From positions 1 through 7,254 of the forward strand of contig NZ_CAKROJ010000083.1 of assembly GCF_934372025.1 (NCBI RefSeq): a DNA stretch of 7,254 nucleotides. The letters are read 5' to 3'. Under the pieces are notes generated by a model that was not told where the DNA came from, did no database searches, and saw only the letters and a list, made by a program, of their open reading frames with translations. The stretch is from an uncultured Blautia sp. Its GTDB lineage: Bacteria > Bacillota > Clostridia > Lachnospirales > Lachnospiraceae. Positions 5,252 through 7,254 of this stretch are shown here, in pieces (position 1 is the first letter of the stretch; each line of letters opens with the position of its first letter). The position numbers and the translations under genes were made by a program.

Positions 5252-7254
5252 GTGAAAGACGGTTTTATAAAGGTCGCTGCCGGAACACCGGATGTTCGTG
5301 TGGCAGATTGTGAATTTAATGCATCAGAAATCATTCGTATGGTACACGATATGGAAGAACAGGGAGCAAAGGTCATGGTCTTTCCTGAACTTTGTATTAC
5401 CGCTTACACCTGCGGAGATCTGTTCTGGCAGGAGAATCTTCTTGAAGAAGCAAAAGTACAGCTGGTTCGTATTGCGAAGGAGACTGCAGATGTAGATGCG
5501 ATTATTTTTGTAGGACTTCCACTGGAATATAATGGAAAGCTTTATAATGTTGCAGCAGGATTAAACCACGGGGAGATTCTTGGTTTTGTACCCAAAATCC
5601 ATATTCCGAATTATAATGAATTTTATGAGGCGAGATATTTTACTTCAGGTGAGAAAGTTGATGGAACTGTTCATATAGACAGCGAAGCATACAAAGTTCG
5701 TTATGGCGAAAATACGGAAGATGATATAGAAGTCGATATTGAGATGGCAGAATTCGATGAATTTGAAGAACTGGAAGAAATCGAAGAGGATGATGAGCCG
5801 GATTATATGGATGAAGACGATGATGAGGAATTTTATGAAGAAGACATCTGGATTTCTCCTAATATGATCTTTACATGTGAGAACATGCCCAAACTTCAGA
5901 TCGCAGCAGAAATCTGTGAGGATCTCTGGGTTCCGAATCCACCGAGCGTTGCACATGCGTATCATGGAGCAAATCTTATCGTAAATCTGTCTGCCAGTGA
6001 CGAAGTTGTAGGAAAAGATTCTTATAGAAAGAGTCTTGTAAGTGCACAGTCAGCAAGACTTCTCTGTGGATATATTTATGCGACTGCAGGTGAGGGTGAA
6101 TCTACACAGGATGTGGTATATGGCGGTCAGAATCTGATTGCTGAGAATGGTACGATTCTTGCAGAGAGCAGACGATTTGTGAATGGCGTGATCTATGCAG
6201 ACATTGACATTCACCGTCTGAATAATGAAAGACGAAGAATGACAACATGTCAGTTTGCACCGGATCTTGCACCGGAAGGACTGGATATCAGTTATAATGA
6301 AGAACCGTTCAGTCTTGAACAGACAGAAACAGAGCTTATAAGGAAATTTGATTCCAGACCATTCGTGCCGGGAGTTCGCGAAGAGAGAGAACGCCGATGT
6401 GATGAAATCCTGAATATTCAGGCAATGGGGCTTAAAAAGCGACTGGCGCATATTCATTGCCATAATGCAGTGATCGGACTTTCAGGAGGTCTCGATTCTA
6501 CACTTGCGCTTCTTGTAACGGTACGTGCATTTGATATGCTGGGCATGGACAGAAAAGAAATTACAGCAGTGACAATGCCATGTTTCGGAACCACAGACAG
6601 AACGTACAACAATGCGTGTCAGCTGAGCGAATGCCTGGGAGTAACGCTGAAAGAAGTTAATATCCGCGAGGCAGTGAACCTTCATTTCCGCGATATCGGA
6701 CATGATCCTGAGGTACACGATGTTACCTATGAAAATGGACAGGCGCGTGAACGTACACAGATTCTGATGGATATTGCAAATCAGTCTGGCGGTATTGTGA
6801 TCGGAACGGGAGACCTTTCTGAACTGGCACTTGGATGGGCAACTTATAACGGAGATCATATGTCAATGTATGCAGTGAATGCTTCTGTACCTAAGACACT
6901 GGTACGTCATCTGGTAAGATATTATGCGGATACCTGTGAAGATAAGACGCTGGAAGAGATTCTCCTTGATATTCTGGACACACCGGTCAGCCCGGAACTT
7001 CTGCCTCCAAAAGACGGAGTGATCTCCCAGAAAACAGAAGACCTGGTCGGACCATATGAACTGCATGATTTCTTTTTGTATTATATGCTTCGATGGACAT
7101 TCCCACCTAAAAAAATCTTTCGTCTGGCACAGAATGCTTTTGCAGGAGAATATGATGATGAAACGATTCTTAAATGGCTGAAAACTTTTTATCGCAGATT
7201 TTTCATGCAGCAGTTCAAACGATCCTGTCTGCCGGATGGACCGAAGGTTGGAAG
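5252..7254 (+). CDS. nadE: Glutamine-dependent NAD+ synthetase, 3' end cut by window
   Basis: NadE makes NAD+ from nicotinic acid adenine dinucleotide and ATP, using ammonia released from glutamine by its own nitrilase domain. Some 667 codons are visible; the frame is still open at the window end (PKVG), so probably only a short C-terminal tail is missing. The N-terminal carbon-nitrogen hydrolase domain has the triad E46 (FPEL), K115 (VPKIHIPNYNEFYEAR) and C222 (AEICEDLWVP). The synthetase domain has the PP-loop SGGLDST (411-417), GTGDLSELALGWATYNGDH (518-536) and KTEDLVGPYELHDFF (594-608). Translation starts at GTG. An acidic insertion (153-198) interrupts the hydrolase domain before the nucleophile; related enzymes that I recall have only a short segment there. 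The gene lies 12 bp after hslO and in the same frame. The fused glutaminase domain sets it apart from the short ammonia-dependent NadE of B. subtilis. Confidence 0.96.
   Translation, partial: MKDGFIKVAAGTPDVRVADCEFNASEIIRMVHDMEEQGAKVMVFPELCITAYTCGDLFWQENLLEEAKVQLVRIAKETADVDAIIFVGLPLEYNGKLYNVAAGLNHGEILGFVPKIHIPNYNEFYEARYFTSGEKVDGTVHIDSEAYKVRYGENTEDDIEVDIEMAEFDEFEELEEIEEDDEPDYMDEDDDEEFYEEDIWISPNMIFTCENMPKLQIAAEICEDLWVPNPPSVAHAYHGANLIVNLSASDEVVGKDSYRKSLVSAQSARLLCGYIYATAGEGESTQDVVYGGQNLIAENGTILAESRRFVNGVIYADIDIHRLNNERRRMTTCQFAPDLAPEGLDISYNEEPFSLEQTETELIRKFDSRPFVPGVREERERRCDEILNIQAMGLKKRLAHIHCHNAVIGLSGGLDSTLALLVTVRAFDMLGMDRKEITAVTMPCFGTTDRTYNNACQLSECLGVTLKEVNIREAVNLHFRDIGHDPEVHDVTYENGQARERTQILMDIANQSGGIVIGTGDLSELALGWATYNGDHMSMYAVNASVPKTLVRHLVRYYADTCEDKTLEEILLDILDTPVSPELLPPKDGVISQKTEDLVGPYELHDFFLYYMLRWTFPPKKIFRLAQNAFAGEYDDETILKWLKTFYRRFFMQQFKRSCLPDGPKVG
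5708..5845 (+). other. Acidic low-complexity insertion in NadE
   Basis: Residues 153-198 of NadE contain 30 Asp/Glu among 46 positions and no Lys or Arg. The middle shows hydrophobic residues every third position (F168, F171, L174, I177) between acidic pairs. The segment lies between K115 and the nucleophile C222 of the glutaminase domain. The DNA is a run of GAA/GAT codons, suggesting expansion by slippage. The reading frame is intact, with normal catalytic motifs on both sides, so the insertion is tolerated or useful. Confidence 0.8.

Noticed and set aside
5645..7066. Reverse-strand ORFs opposite nadE
   Set aside because: The forward frame is continuous with all NadE catalytic motifs, so the reverse ORFs are by-products of its codon use.

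Overview
The window looks like an ordinary chromosomal stretch from a low-to-moderate G+C Gram-positive anaerobe. A gut Clostridia member of the Lachnospiraceae is the best guess. The clues are a HelD protein of the shorter clostridial type, a two-domain glutamine-dependent NAD+ synthetase, strong AGGAGG-type ribosome binding sites, sigma-A-like promoters and a Thr/Pro-linker lipoprotein. The lineage is an inference from protein style and base composition; no marker gene is present. All genes read left to right, and no RNA gene, mobile element or CRISPR array is visible.

Bases 1-165 hold a long imperfect hairpin ending in a T tract, probably the terminator of an upstream gene. A near-consensus sigma-A promoter overlaps its 3' arm, followed by a leader of about 100 nt. 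Bases 166-2232 encode a HelD-type superfamily 1 helicase that is expected to act on RNA polymerase. A second near-consensus promoter starts on the last bases of helD. Its leader carries a hairpin and a possible 15-codon upstream ORF whose stop overlaps the next start (ATGA). Bases 2354-3421 encode a lipoprotein of unknown function with two possible globular parts separated by low-complexity linkers. A strong intrinsic terminator (3462-3491) closes this unit.

The rest is a compact three-gene run: a YqeM-like SAM-dependent methyltransferase (3537-4304), the redox-regulated chaperone Hsp33 (hslO, 4361-5239) and glutamine-dependent NAD+ synthetase (nadE, GTG start at 5252, running off the window). 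The hslO stop codon overlaps the nadE ribosome binding site, which suggests translational coupling. Oxidative-stress protein quality control and NAD synthesis share a redox theme, but whether they share regulation is inference. No clear promoter is visible between the terminator and the methyltransferase.

Nothing here amounts to a clear new multi-gene system. The points most worth a second look are the very acidic insertion of about 46 residues in the glutaminase domain of NadE, the upstream ORF and hairpin before the lipoprotein, the three 15-bp tandem repeats joining the methyltransferase to hslO in an open frame, and the unassigned lipoprotein itself.
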